NCBI GenBank assembly: GCA_018701215.1
Contig: JABIWH010000018.1
Span: forward strand, 62,001-126,000
Source: Rhodospirillaceae bacterium
GTDB lineage: Bacteria > Pseudomonadota > Alphaproteobacteria > GCA-2731375
Length of the DNA: 64,000 nt
Direction: 5' to 3'
Positions 34,830 to 44,134 of this stretch are shown piece after piece; position 1 is the stretch's first letter; each line of letters begins with the position of its first letter. The translations under genes and the position numbers were made by a program. The notes beneath the pieces are model-generated. The model was not told the DNA's origin. It worked only from the letters and a program-made list of their open reading frames with translations, and ran no database searches.

Positions 34830-35024
34830 GTCTTGTTCCCCACAGAACCGATAATCGGGCGAAAGATAGCTGGGAATGTTAGCATATTGCCGCAGCGGTG
34901 AATTGTATCTAGTCTGGCGAAAAGATTGGATCAGTCTATATATATGTCATCAACATGCCGCATTGATGTGGCGCGGTGTCGCAATATGGGTGAAGCCTGG
35001 GCGAACGGATTTGCCCGCCATCGA

Positions 35025-35513
35025 ATGGAAAAAACCATGATACGAAGCGCACGTTATCTGGCCATCGGGTTCATTGCCCTGGCCTTGGCGGCCTGTCAGG
35101 AAGGTGGCCAGAAGCAGACCCTGGGAACTCTCTTGGGCGCTGTTGGCGGCGCCGTCGTCGGCAGCCAGATCGGCAAGGGTAAAGGCCAATTGGTCGCGGT
35201 CGCCGCAGGCACGCTTTTGGGCGGATTTCTTGGCAGCGAGATCGGCAAATCCCTGGACCATGCCGATCGCACCGCCATGGAAAATACCACGCAGCGATCC
35301 TTGGAAACGGCACCGTCGGGCAACACTGTCAGCTGGCGCAATCCCGATAGCGGCCATGCCGGTACGGTCACGCCGCAACCCTCCTACCAAAATGCGTCCG
35401 GCAGCTATTGCCGGGAATACGAGCAAACCATAACCGTGGACGGCAGGACGGAGACGGCCCATGGCACGGCGTGCAGGCAGTCGGACGGAAGCTGGAAAAT
35501 CGTCAACGGCTAG
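35025..35513 (+). CDS. Glycine-zipper surface lipoprotein
   Basis: The 162-residue protein has a signal peptide ending in the lipobox LALAAC, a glycine-zipper segment (LGTLLGAVGGAVVGSQIGKG, then LLGGFLGSEIG), and a C-terminal domain with GSYCREYEQTITVDGR and GTACRQSDGSWKIV. This is the 17-kDa/RT0821-like surface antigen pattern. The two Cys in the C-terminal domain may pair. Starts at 35025 and 35037 are equally credible; an upstream frame from 34926 would hide the signal peptide. Confidence 0.85.
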   Translation: MEKTMIRSARYLAIGFIALALAACQEGGQKQTLGTLLGAVGGAVVGSQIGKGKGQLVAVAAGTLLGGFLGSEIGKSLDHADRTAMENTTQRSLETAPSGNTVSWRNPDSGHAGTVTPQPSYQNASGSYCREYEQTITVDGRTETAHGTACRQSDGSWKIVNG

Positions 35514-35529
35514 CGCTCTCCCACCGAGT

Positions 35530-36852
35530 TTGAAGCGGTTGAAACAATGGCGGCGGCAACGGCGGCGACAGCGGTTGTGCGGGATCTTTTCGGTGGCGCT
35601 GTGCCTGTTGTTATTTGCCTGGGCCGCGGCACCGGGCCGGGCCGATGAGCGGACCGCGGAGCAGATTCTAGCGAAAGAAGCGCCGCGCCTGCCCTTTATC
35701 GACGGCGTCGCGGCATTCGATCGCGGTGAATATGCCGTGGCGCGAAAGATCTGGCTGCCCCATGCCCACCGTGGTGATCCAGCGGCCCAGCGTAATCTCG
35801 CACATCTCTACCGCATGGGCCTTGGCGTGCCGCAGGATTTTGTTCAGGCCGCGTCATGGTATCGTTTGGCCGCCGACAGCGGCCTTGCCCGGGCCCAGGC
35901 CAATCTTGCAACCATGTATCTGCGTGGACAGGGGGTGGCGGAGGATCCGCGTGAGGCCGCCTTCTGGTTTACCGCCGCCGCGTACAATGGCCATGCCCTG
36001 GCACAGTTCAATTTGGCGCTGCTTTATCTGCGCGGCGAAGGGGTGGAGCGGAGCGAGGCCAAGGCGGCAGGCTGGTTGTATCTGGCCTCCAAGACTGGAC
36101 ACAAACCGGCACTGCGTGCCCTGGGCAAATTGGTCAAGGTAATCTCCGGCCCGGCGGGCCCGCCCAGCCCGCCCAATCCGCCCGGCGCGGCCAAACCCCG
36201 GACGCCGGTGGCCGAAAAATCGAAACCGGTTGCTAGGACCAAGCTGGCCGCCGCCCCGCCCATGCCCAAAGCTTCAACAACGGCGAAGACCGAAGCAGCG
36301 GTTATTGTGCCGCAGGTGAGCAAGCCAGAAACCGTCAAAATCCAACCGGTCAAAATCAAGCCGGCCAAGATTACGACAGCTAAATCCCAGCCGGCGGCGG
36401 CGGCCGAGGCGGATGAAACCGGGAGCGACATCTCCTTTGCTGAAATTGTCGCCTTTTTCTCCGGCCAGGAGGAGCTTGATCTTAGCCGCGACCGTGACGA
36501 CACTGGCAATATTCACCAGGAGAACGCGAAGGTCGAGGAGAGCGAGGAGGACGTGGCGCGGCGCGATATGGCAGCCGGCCTGGTCGCCCTGCATGCTGCC
36601 AATTTCGCCACCGCCAAGGCGCGCTGGCAGCCGCTGGCCAGGAACGGGCGTGCCGAGGCGCAGTATCAACTGGGCAGGCTGTATCTGCGCAATGGCTTTG
36701 CCGAGGTCAGCCGCCCATATGGATTTTACTGGTTAAGCCGGGCGGCGGCGCAGGGTCATGCGGGCGCAAAGTCCGACAAAAATCAGCTTGCCAATGTCAT
36801 GAGCCCAGAGGAACATCTGACAGCACGGCAATTGTTACAAGAAGCGGAATAG
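35530..36852 (+). CDS. Sel1-repeat secreted protein
   Basis: About 440 residues. A basic stretch (RRQRRRQR) precedes a hydrophobic helix (IFSVALCLLLFAWAAA), so it is exported. Sel1 repeats of about 36 residues follow (AAQRNLAHLYRMGLGVPQ, ARAQANLATMYLRGQGV, ALAQFNLALLYLRGEGV), then a 130-residue low-complexity Pro/Ala/Lys linker, and further Sel1-like units at the end (AEAQYQLGRLYLRNG). Such proteins are scaffolds for protein contacts. The start is unsure: TTG 35530 avoids overlap with the gene before; ATG 35461 would overlap it by 53 bases. Confidence 0.8.
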   Translation: MKRLKQWRRQRRRQRLCGIFSVALCLLLFAWAAAPGRADERTAEQILAKEAPRLPFIDGVAAFDRGEYAVARKIWLPHAHRGDPAAQRNLAHLYRMGLGVPQDFVQAASWYRLAADSGLARAQANLATMYLRGQGVAEDPREAAFWFTAAAYNGHALAQFNLALLYLRGEGVERSEAKAAGWLYLASKTGHKPALRALGKLVKVISGPAGPPSPPNPPGAAKPRTPVAEKSKPVARTKLAAAPPMPKASTTAKTEAAVIVPQVSKPETVKIQPVKIKPAKITTAKSQPAAAAEADETGSDISFAEIVAFFSGQEELDLSRDRDDTGNIHQENAKVEESEEDVARRDMAAGLVALHAANFATAKARWQPLARNGRAEAQYQLGRLYLRNGFAEVSRPYGFYWLSRAAAQGHAGAKSDKNQLANVMSPEEHLTARQLLQEAE

Positions 36853-36990
36853 GTTAATAGCACACTGTATCGTTACTTTAGACCTGTTAACCTTTCTCTA
36901 TCGTTACCATATTATTATTGGGCGGCGTTGAAGGGCGCGGCCTGTTCATGTCAAATTGCGTTTTAAGAGTATCATCGGGAATGGCTGAAA

Positions 36991-37911
36991 ATGCGTGATC
37001 CATACAGTGTACTGGGCGTGGCGCGGGATGCCGGTGATGGCGAGGTCAAAAAGGCATATCACCGTCTGGCCAAGGAATTGCATCCGGATTTGAATCCGGA
37101 CGATGCCGCTGTGGCGGAACGCTTCAAGGAAGTCTCCGCGGCTTATTCCCTGCTTGGCGACCCGGCCACCCGGAAACGCTATGACAATGGCGAGATCGGC
37201 GCCGATGGCCAGGACAAGGCGCGTTACAGCTACGAATATGCCGGCGGACGCGGTGGCCCGGGCGCGGGCTTTGGCCAGGGGCCCAATGGGGGCGCCGGGT
37301 TCAATGCAGACGATATTTTTGGCGAATTTTTTTCCAACATGCGCGGCGGCCGTGCCGGCCAGGCCCGGCAGCAAAAGGGCCCGGACCGTTCCTATAAAAT
37401 CACCGTGGAGTTCCTGGATGCGGCCAAGGGTTCAACCCGGCGCATCACCCTGCCGGATGGCAGAATGCTCGATGTCCGCATTCCGGCGGGAATAGAGGAC
37501 GGCAAGCAAATCCGCCTGCGCGGCCAAGGTGACCCCGGACCAGCCGGGGCCGGTGACGCCCTGGTGGAGGTCAGCGTGCGCGGCCATCAGCAATTCCGCC
37601 GCGAGGGCATGGATGTCCATCTGGATCTGCCGTTGCAGTTGGCGGATGCGGTGCTCGGCGCAAGGATCGAGGTGCCGACCATTGACGGCTCGGTCGCCAT
37701 GACCATTCCGAAGGGCACCAACAGCGGCAAGGTTTTGCGCCTGAAGGGCAAGGGCATCAAACCGCCCAAGGCCGAGCAGGCCGGCAATCAATACGTCCAT
37801 TTGCAGGTAACCCTGCCCGATCCGCCCGATCCGGAGCTAACGGCCTTGTTGGAGGATTGGGCAAAAAATCAGAGCGGGACCGTCGACGACGTGGAACCGG
37901 ATAGCGATTGA
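36991..37911 (+). CDS. DnaJ-family (CbpA-like) co-chaperone
   Basis: The 306-residue protein has an N-terminal J domain with the HPD motif (KELHPDLNPDD), a Gly-rich linker with FGEFFSNMRGG, and the C-terminal substrate-binding domains, but no CxxCxGxG zinc finger. That puts it in the class-B DnaJ/CbpA group, which stimulate DnaK. It stands alone; dnaK is not in the window. Confidence 0.9.
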   Translation: MRDPYSVLGVARDAGDGEVKKAYHRLAKELHPDLNPDDAAVAERFKEVSAAYSLLGDPATRKRYDNGEIGADGQDKARYSYEYAGGRGGPGAGFGQGPNGGAGFNADDIFGEFFSNMRGGRAGQARQQKGPDRSYKITVEFLDAAKGSTRRITLPDGRMLDVRIPAGIEDGKQIRLRGQGDPGPAGAGDALVEVSVRGHQQFRREGMDVHLDLPLQLADAVLGARIEVPTIDGSVAMTIPKGTNSGKVLRLKGKGIKPPKAEQAGNQYVHLQVTLPDPPDPELTALLEDWAKNQSGTVDDVEPDSD

Positions 37912-37986
37912 TCCAAAGTCCATCGTCATGCCCGGACTTGATCCAGGCATCCAGGGCAGTATGTCACCAAGCATTTAGAAAATGGT

Positions 37987-38091
37987 CGAGAGCAATCTTC
38001 AATTAACCGGCGTCGCTCTCGCGACGTAAGGAATTGGTTCAATTGCTCGATTCTTAAGAGTCTGAGCACATTTTCTTCGAATGCACTCTAG
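37987..38091. repeat. Dispersed multi-hairpin repeat, copy B
   Basis: The left arm CGAGAGCAAT pairs loosely with AATTGCTCG at 38041-38049, with AACC/GGTT next to it. ATTCTTAAGAGTC and GAGCACATTTTC follow, as in copy A at 6781-6908. The right end CTCTAG overlaps the stop of the pentapeptide-repeat gene. Just before the element (37924-37966) is a CGTCATGCCCGGAC-like palindromic sequence, also of a type widely repeated in alphaproteobacteria. Confidence 0.6.
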
Positions 38092-39008
38092 CAGTCGGAA
38101 TTATCCATACCGGTTGGCATTTTGGTTTTGCAAAAGCGTGCGCCCGTTAGGTTAGCGCCGCTCAGATCGGCGCCGGATAGATCGGCGCTGCCCAAGTTCG
38201 CCTTGCTGAAGTTGACGCCCCTAAGGTCGGCGTTGACCATGGTCGACCAGGTCAGGTTGGCGTCCTCGAAACTGGCACCCCTCAGATTGGCGCCGGTCAT
38301 ATCGGCGGTCGGCAGATCGGCCTTGTGCATATTGGCGCCCCGCATATCCGCGTCATGCAGTTTGGCTTCGCTAAGATTGGCGCCGGTCAGGTCGGCGCCC
38401 GACAGGTTAACGCCGATCATGTTGGTCTTGGTCAGTGAGGTTCTGATCATGGTGGCGCCGGCAAAATTGGAACCGCTTAGGTTCACGGCATGAAAGTTGG
38501 CTTCGGTCAGATCGGCGCCGCTTAAATCCACGTCTTGCACGATGGCCTGCAACAGGTTGGCCCGCCACAGGCTGGCGCCCGGAAAACTGCCCCCCGTCAG
38601 GTTGGTGCCGGTGAGGCTGGCCATTTTCAACCGCATCCCGGCACCTTTGACATCGCGCAGGTCAGCCCGGCCAAGTTCGGCGCCGCTCAAATCCGCTTCC
38701 GCCAATCGCGCGCCGCGTAGATCGGTCCACCACAAATTGGCGCCAACGAATTTGGTTTGCCGCAAATCGGCGCGCTGCAAATCGGTCCACCACATGGTAG
38801 CGCCGCTCAAATCGGCAGCCTGAAAATTCGCCTCAATCAGTTTGGTCCACCACATGGAGGCTTCGCGCAGATCACAGCCCCGACAGCCGTTATCAGCCTT
38901 GACCAGCCGCACGCGCGGTTCGTCATAGCCGAACAGCCAAGCGGAAATGGCGCCAAGGATGACCAGAATGGCCAGCCCGATTTGGATTATTTTCTTGAAC
39001 CTGCGCAT
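38088..39008 (-). CDS. Membrane-anchored pentapeptide-repeat protein
   Basis: The 306-residue protein has a single N-terminal helix (IIQIGLAILVILGAISAWLF), then a CRGC motif and about 45 pentapeptide units (A-D/N-L-x-x) forming a right-handed quadrilateral beta-helix. In the first three turns the sequences ASMWWTKL, ATMWWTDL and ANLWWTDL recur every 25 residues, so three tryptophan pairs should stack on one face. The C-terminus is capped by RFCKTKMPTGMDNSDC. The function is unknown. Gyrase mimicry, as for Qnr proteins, is unlikely given the membrane anchor. The stop codon belongs to the dispersed repeat. Confidence 0.88.
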   Translation of the reverse strand: MRRFKKIIQIGLAILVILGAISAWLFGYDEPRVRLVKADNGCRGCDLREASMWWTKLIEANFQAADLSGATMWWTDLQRADLRQTKFVGANLWWTDLRGARLAEADLSGAELGRADLRDVKGAGMRLKMASLTGTNLTGGSFPGASLWRANLLQAIVQDVDLSGADLTEANFHAVNLSGSNFAGATMIRTSLTKTNMIGVNLSGADLTGANLSEAKLHDADMRGANMHKADLPTADMTGANLRGASFEDANLTWSTMVNADLRGVNFSKANLGSADLSGADLSGANLTGARFCKTKMPTGMDNSDC

Positions 39009-39085
39009 TTAGACCAACGGTGGGAGGAACAGAGGACGGCGGTGTGGATTAATACCAGGATTCGCCCGCCTGGGAAGGTCTCAAA

Positions 39086-40519
39086 TCATCCATCCGCCAT
39101 AAAGCTTTCCACACTGGCCCGCAAAGCCGGTCCGGCCAAGGGCGTCGCCCTGGCCGCCTCGTAGGCGCGGGCGGCACGCAGCACCAGATGATCGGCAAAG
39201 CGCGGGCCGACAATCTGCAAGCCGATGGGCAGGCCGCTATCTGAAACACCGCAGGGAATGCTTGCCGCCGGCTGGCCGGTTAGGTTGAACGGCACCGTAA
39301 AGGGCACGGCATGGCGCCAACGGTCGAATTCCGGTGAATGGTAGCGGGTTTCCACCGTAGGCGGCAGGGTCGGCTGCGTCGGCGTCAGCAACAGATCATA
39401 GTCCCGGTGCAGGGCGGCGAATTCAAGGCCGAGTACGATACGCTCGGCCTCGCCACGCAGATATTCCTCGATATCCACATCCAGCCCGGCCTCGGCCAGA
39501 GTACGGAAATCCGGCTCCAGCAGGGCGCGTTTTTCCTCTGCCATGCCGCGCAGACGGGTTGCAAAGCCGGCGATCCAATAGGTTTCGAAACGCGGCTTAA
39601 GCGGCACGATGACCTCGCCAACCTCTTCCACCACGGCGCCCAGGTCCTGATATACCCGCACCGCCTCGCTGGTCGCGGCCAGTATTTCCGCCGCGGCCTC
39701 CGCCCCGCCCAGGGCAGGGGCATAGGCAATGCGCAGGCCGCGCACGCCATCATCAAGGCCGATGCGGTAATCCCGGCCATCGGGCGGCAGCGCCCGCCAG
39801 TCCCGATCGTCGGGCTGAGTGACAACGTTCAGGAACAGCGCCGCATCGGTAACCGTGCGGGCGATGGGGCCGCCCGAAGAGATGGTCGAAAAGGGCCGGT
39901 CGTTGGGCGCATGGGGCACCCGGCCATAACTCGGCTTGATACCGAAGACGCCGCAATAGTTGGACGGAATGCGGATCGAACCGCCACCATCAGTGCCAAA
40001 GGCAATGGCGCCGACGCCGGCCGCCAGCGAAGCCGCCGCACCGCCCGACGAGCCGCCGGAGGTGTGCGCGGGGTTCCAGGGGTTGCGTGTGATGCCCGCC
40101 AGTGGACTGTCGGTCATGCCCTTCCAGCCAAATTCAGGCGTCGTGGTCTTGCCCAGGATCACCGCCCCGCCCTCACGCAGCCGGGCGACGGCGGGGGCAT
40201 CCTCATCGAACGGCCCGTTGCTATCGACGGTTTTCGAACCGCTTAATGTGGGCCAGTTCTTCATGGCGACGATATCCTTGATGGACAAGGGGATACCATC
40301 CATGGGGCCCAGGGGGCGGCCTTCGGCCCAACGTGTGGCCGAGGCGGCGGCGGCTTCCCTGGCGCCGGCTTCGTCGACCAATTGAAAGGCGTTCAAGGTT
40401 GGCTCCGTGGCCTTGATCCGGGCCAGGGCCGCCTCCGTCGCATCCTCCGGCGTCAGCCGTCCCTGGCGAAAGGCCTGGATCAACTCAGTTACACTCGGAT
40501 ACTCAAACGCGTCAGTCAT
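39086..40519 (-). CDS. Amidase-signature family amidase
   Basis: The 477-residue protein carries the amidase-signature core: catalytic Lys in LSIKDIVAMKN, cis-Ser and nucleophile Ser in TSGGSSGGAAASLAAG, then FGTDGGGSIRIPSNYCGVFG. It hydrolyses amides in the cytosol. It is not part of a gatCAB set. The gene is 30 bases behind the indolepyruvate oxidoreductase gene, same direction, so the pair may act on aromatic amide or amino-acid products such as indoleacetamide; that link is inference. Confidence 0.87.
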   Translation of the reverse strand: MTDAFEYPSVTELIQAFRQGRLTPEDATEAALARIKATEPTLNAFQLVDEAGAREAAAASATRWAEGRPLGPMDGIPLSIKDIVAMKNWPTLSGSKTVDSNGPFDEDAPAVARLREGGAVILGKTTTPEFGWKGMTDSPLAGITRNPWNPAHTSGGSSGGAAASLAAGVGAIAFGTDGGGSIRIPSNYCGVFGIKPSYGRVPHAPNDRPFSTISSGGPIARTVTDAALFLNVVTQPDDRDWRALPPDGRDYRIGLDDGVRGLRIAYAPALGGAEAAAEILAATSEAVRVYQDLGAVVEEVGEVIVPLKPRFETYWIAGFATRLRGMAEEKRALLEPDFRTLAEAGLDVDIEEYLRGEAERIVLGLEFAALHRDYDLLLTPTQPTLPPTVETRYHSPEFDRWRHAVPFTVPFNLTGQPAASIPCGVSDSGLPIGLQIVGPRFADHLVLRAARAYEAARATPLAGPALRASVESFMADG

Positions 40520-40549
40520 TCAAACCACTCCAGAAAAACATGCTACCGG

Positions 40550-43500
40550 CTATTCGGCGGCCTCGGGCAGGGTGCTGCCGGGCGAATGCCACTCGGCCAA
40601 CAGATTATCCTTGAGACGCATGGCCTCTTCAAGGTGCCGCGCCTTGATATGACCAAAGCCGGTAATCAATTCCGGCACCATCGCCAGGCGGACGGCCTGA
40701 TCAAGATTGCTGCTTTTCAGGCCGGCCAAAATTTCCTCGATCATGGTCTGGTATTCGCCGATCAGGCGCCGTTCGGTCCGCCGCTCCTCGGTTCGGCCAA
40801 ATGGGTCGAGGGGTCCGCCACGCAGGAATTTCAGCCGTGCCAGCCAGGTCATGGCGCTGGCCATCCAGGGCTTGAAATCCCGTTTCATGGGCAAGCCGGT
40901 ATCCGGGCTTATCTTGCTCAGGATCGGCGGGGCCAGATGAAAGACCAAGTCGTAATCGCCTTCGAACTGCTGTTCCAGGGCTGCCATGAAGCGGCCATCG
41001 CTGTACAGGCGCGCCACTTCGTACTCATCCTTGTAGGCCATCAGCTTGTACAGATTTCGCGCCACGGCCAGAGCCAGCACCTCGCTGCCAGGCGCCACGG
41101 CGGTCTCGCCGGCCTGGACCTGCTCGATCAGGGCACCATAGCGCCGCGCCAGACGCTTGTTCTGATAGGCGGTCAAATCCGCCTTGCGGCGATCGATCAC
41201 GGCGGCAAGATTATCGCTCGGATCCACGGTGCCGGCGTCCCTATCGGCAACGGCATTGACCGCATCCAGATCCAGCGCGGCGCGCCGGCCCCAAAGGAAA
41301 GCCGCTTTGTTCATCTCCTCGGCCACGCCGTTCATCTCGATGGCCCGTTCAAGCGCCTCCGCCGATACCGGGATCAGGCCTTGTTGATAGGCATGGCCCA
41401 GCATGAACAGATTGGCGCCGATGGCATCCCCCAGCAGGGCGGTTGCCAGGCGGGTGGCGTTTAGGAATGTCGCCTTGCCACCCCCGGCCTCTGCCTGGAT
41501 ACGGATCTCCACATCATCGCCGGGGAATTGCAGGTCGGGATCAAGGGCGAACTGCCCGGTGATCGCCTGATGTGAATTGACCAGAACGTGGCTGCGTTCC
41601 GCATCTATGGCGCTCAAGCCTAGCTCGGAGGCCGTAACCAGGCTGTCACAGCCGAGGATCAGATCGGCGGTGCCGCTGGACAGGCGGGGTGACTGAATAT
41701 CGTCCTGCTGCAACGCCAGGCGTACATGCGAGGACACCGGGCCGCCTTTTTGCGCCATGCCGAATTGGTCGATGGTGGAAAAGGCCTTGCCCTCCATATG
41801 AGCCGCCATGGTCAGCAGCGCCGATATGGTCACCACGCCGGTACCGCCGATACCGGTGATCATGATGCCATAGGTTTCTCCCGCCGCCAGGGCCGGCAAG
41901 GTAGGCTCGGGCAGCAGGCGCAGCTTTTCCGGTACCTCGGTAACGGCGTCGGCCTTGCGCGGGATGCCGCCAATGACCGAAACGAAGCTGGGGCAAAAGC
42001 CCTCGGCGCAGGAATAGTCCTTGTTGCACGATGATTGATCGATCCGGCGCTTGCGGCCGAATTCGGTCTGTAACGGCAGCACGGACATGCAGTTCGACGT
42101 GGTCGAACAATCGCCGCAGCCTTCGCAGACCAGATGATTGACGAACAGACGCCGGGCTGGGTCTTCCATGTCGCCCTTTTTGCGGCGGCGGCGCTTCTCG
42201 GCGGCGCAGGTCTGGTCATAGATCAACACCGTGACGCCTTCGATCTCGCGCAATTCGCGCTGCACCCGGGCGAGTGCGCGGCGGTGCTCGAACGTGACGC
42301 CGGGGGCGAAGTCGGCGTTGGCGGGATACTTGTCCGGCTGGTCGCTGACCACGACGATCTTTCTGGCACCCTCGGCATGGACCTGACGGGAAATCGCCAT
42401 GGGCGTCAATTCGCCGTCGATGGGTTGGCCGCCGGTCATCGCGACCGCATCGTTGAAAAGGATCTTATAGGTGATGTTGACCTTGGCCGCGATGCAGGCA
42501 CGGATCGCCAGCAGGCCGGAATGGAAATAGGTGCCGTCGCCAATGTTTTGGAATACATGTCCGGCCTTGGAATAAGGGAAATGGCCGATCCAGTTAGCGC
42601 CCTCGCCACCCATCTGGGTATGGGCGTCGGTATTGCGGTCCATATACGAGGCCATGTAGTGGCAGCCGACGCCGCTTTGCCCGCGGCTGCCTTCCGGCAC
42701 CTTGGTAGAGCTGTTATGCGGACAGCCCGAGCAAAAATAAGGTATGCGGGTAACGGCCAGATCCTGGCGCTGCGCCGCGCGCGCCGCCTTGGCGTCAAGA
42801 AACGCCAGTCGCGCGTCGATCTTCTCGCTGCAATGAAAATGCGCGATCCGGCCGGCCAGGGCGCGGGCAATTTCCTCGGCCCCGAATTCGCCGCAGCCCG
42901 GCAGCATTTCGTTACCGTCGCTGTCTTGGCGGCCAACGACCCTTGGCCGCTGTCCGTCGGGCAGATCGTAGAGGGCATCGCGGACCCGGCTCTCTAGGAA
43001 GCGGCGTTTTTCCTCGACCACGATGATCTCTTCCAGACCGGCGGCAAAATCCCGCACCGCGTCCGCATCGAAGGGGAAGGGCATACCCATTTTTAGCATG
43101 ACGATGCCCTGATCCGCCGCCTGCGCGCCATCAATACCCAGTTCCATCAACGCCTGGCGCACATCAACGGCTGCCTTGCCGCTGGAAATAATGCCAATGC
43201 GGGGTTTAGGGCTTTGCATCACCACCTGGTTCAGATTATTGGCGCGGGCAAAGGCCAGGGCGGCGGGCAGCTTGAATTGCCGCAGGCGCGGTTCCTGCAA
43301 GACCCAACGGTCGCCGCCCCGGATATGCACGCCATCATCGGGGAAGGCAAATTCAGGTATCACGATCTTCAATCGATGGGGATCGCCATCGACGGGGGCG
43401 GCGGCATCCACCGTATCGGCAACGATTTTCAGTCCGGTCCAGGCGCCGGAGAAACGCGACATGGCCCAGCCATACAGGCTGTAATCAATGATCTCCTGCA

Positions 43501-44026
43501 CCGAGGCGGGATACAGCATGGGCATCTGCAAATCGGCAAACATGGTTTCCGATGCCGCCGGCACATCCGTTGACTTCATGGCATGATCGTCACCCACCAC
43601 GGCCAACACGCCGCCGTGTTGCGAGGTGCCAAGCAGATTGTTGTGACGCATGGCATCGATGGAGCGGTCCAGACCCGGCCCCTTGCCGTACCACATGGCA
43701 AAGACACCATCATGGGTGCTGTCGCCGAACATGGATGACTGCTGGGTACCAAGGCAGGCCGTCGCGGCCAGGTCTTCGTTGATGCCCGGTACGAAATGAA
43801 TGGCCCGCTCGGCCAGGAAGCGGTTGGCGCGCCATAACTCCTTGTCGATATTATGCATGGGCGAGCCGCGGTAGCCGGAGATGAAACTGGCCGTGTTCAG
43901 CCCGGCGGCCTGGTCACGGAGGTACTGCATCATGGCCGCCCGTACCAGGGCCTGGCTGCCGGTCAGATAGACCTGGCCATGCTCGCTTTGATATTTGTCA
44001 TCGAGAGAGATTGCCGCCAAGGTCAT
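40550..44026 (-). CDS. Indolepyruvate ferredoxin oxidoreductase, fused alpha-beta form
   Basis: The 1158-residue protein joins the thiamine-diphosphate alpha part (N-terminal GYRGSPMHNID, and GEGANWIGHFPYSKAG in the TPP region) with a ferredoxin-like site (CSGCPHN, CEGCGDCSTTSNC) and a C-terminal gamma-like domain (GIGGTGVVTISALL). The family oxidatively decarboxylates indolepyruvate, phenylpyruvate or other 2-oxo acids to acyl-CoA with ferredoxin as acceptor. Length and order are typical of the proteobacterial fused form. Oxygen-tolerant members exist, so this does not prove anaerobic life. Confidence 0.9.
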   Translation of the reverse strand: MTLAAISLDDKYQSEHGQVYLTGSQALVRAAMMQYLRDQAAGLNTASFISGYRGSPMHNIDKELWRANRFLAERAIHFVPGINEDLAATACLGTQQSSMFGDSTHDGVFAMWYGKGPGLDRSIDAMRHNNLLGTSQHGGVLAVVGDDHAMKSTDVPAASETMFADLQMPMLYPASVQEIIDYSLYGWAMSRFSGAWTGLKIVADTVDAAAPVDGDPHRLKIVIPEFAFPDDGVHIRGGDRWVLQEPRLRQFKLPAALAFARANNLNQVVMQSPKPRIGIISSGKAAVDVRQALMELGIDGAQAADQGIVMLKMGMPFPFDADAVRDFAAGLEEIIVVEEKRRFLESRVRDALYDLPDGQRPRVVGRQDSDGNEMLPGCGEFGAEEIARALAGRIAHFHCSEKIDARLAFLDAKAARAAQRQDLAVTRIPYFCSGCPHNSSTKVPEGSRGQSGVGCHYMASYMDRNTDAHTQMGGEGANWIGHFPYSKAGHVFQNIGDGTYFHSGLLAIRACIAAKVNITYKILFNDAVAMTGGQPIDGELTPMAISRQVHAEGARKIVVVSDQPDKYPANADFAPGVTFEHRRALARVQRELREIEGVTVLIYDQTCAAEKRRRRKKGDMEDPARRLFVNHLVCEGCGDCSTTSNCMSVLPLQTEFGRKRRIDQSSCNKDYSCAEGFCPSFVSVIGGIPRKADAVTEVPEKLRLLPEPTLPALAAGETYGIMITGIGGTGVVTISALLTMAAHMEGKAFSTIDQFGMAQKGGPVSSHVRLALQQDDIQSPRLSSGTADLILGCDSLVTASELGLSAIDAERSHVLVNSHQAITGQFALDPDLQFPGDDVEIRIQAEAGGGKATFLNATRLATALLGDAIGANLFMLGHAYQQGLIPVSAEALERAIEMNGVAEEMNKAAFLWGRRAALDLDAVNAVADRDAGTVDPSDNLAAVIDRRKADLTAYQNKRLARRYGALIEQVQAGETAVAPGSEVLALAVARNLYKLMAYKDEYEVARLYSDGRFMAALEQQFEGDYDLVFHLAPPILSKISPDTGLPMKRDFKPWMASAMTWLARLKFLRGGPLDPFGRTEERRTERRLIGEYQTMIEEILAGLKSSNLDQAVRLAMVPELITGFGHIKARHLEEAMRLKDNLLAEWHSPGSTLPEAAE

Positions 44027-44134
44027 GGCTCATCCTCGCTATTGGGTATTATCCACAAGCTGTAGCCTTGATGATCCATCTAAACGGCCGGACTGGCAAG
44101 TACGGGGACGTTTATTTAACGGTGCGGCTTGGCG

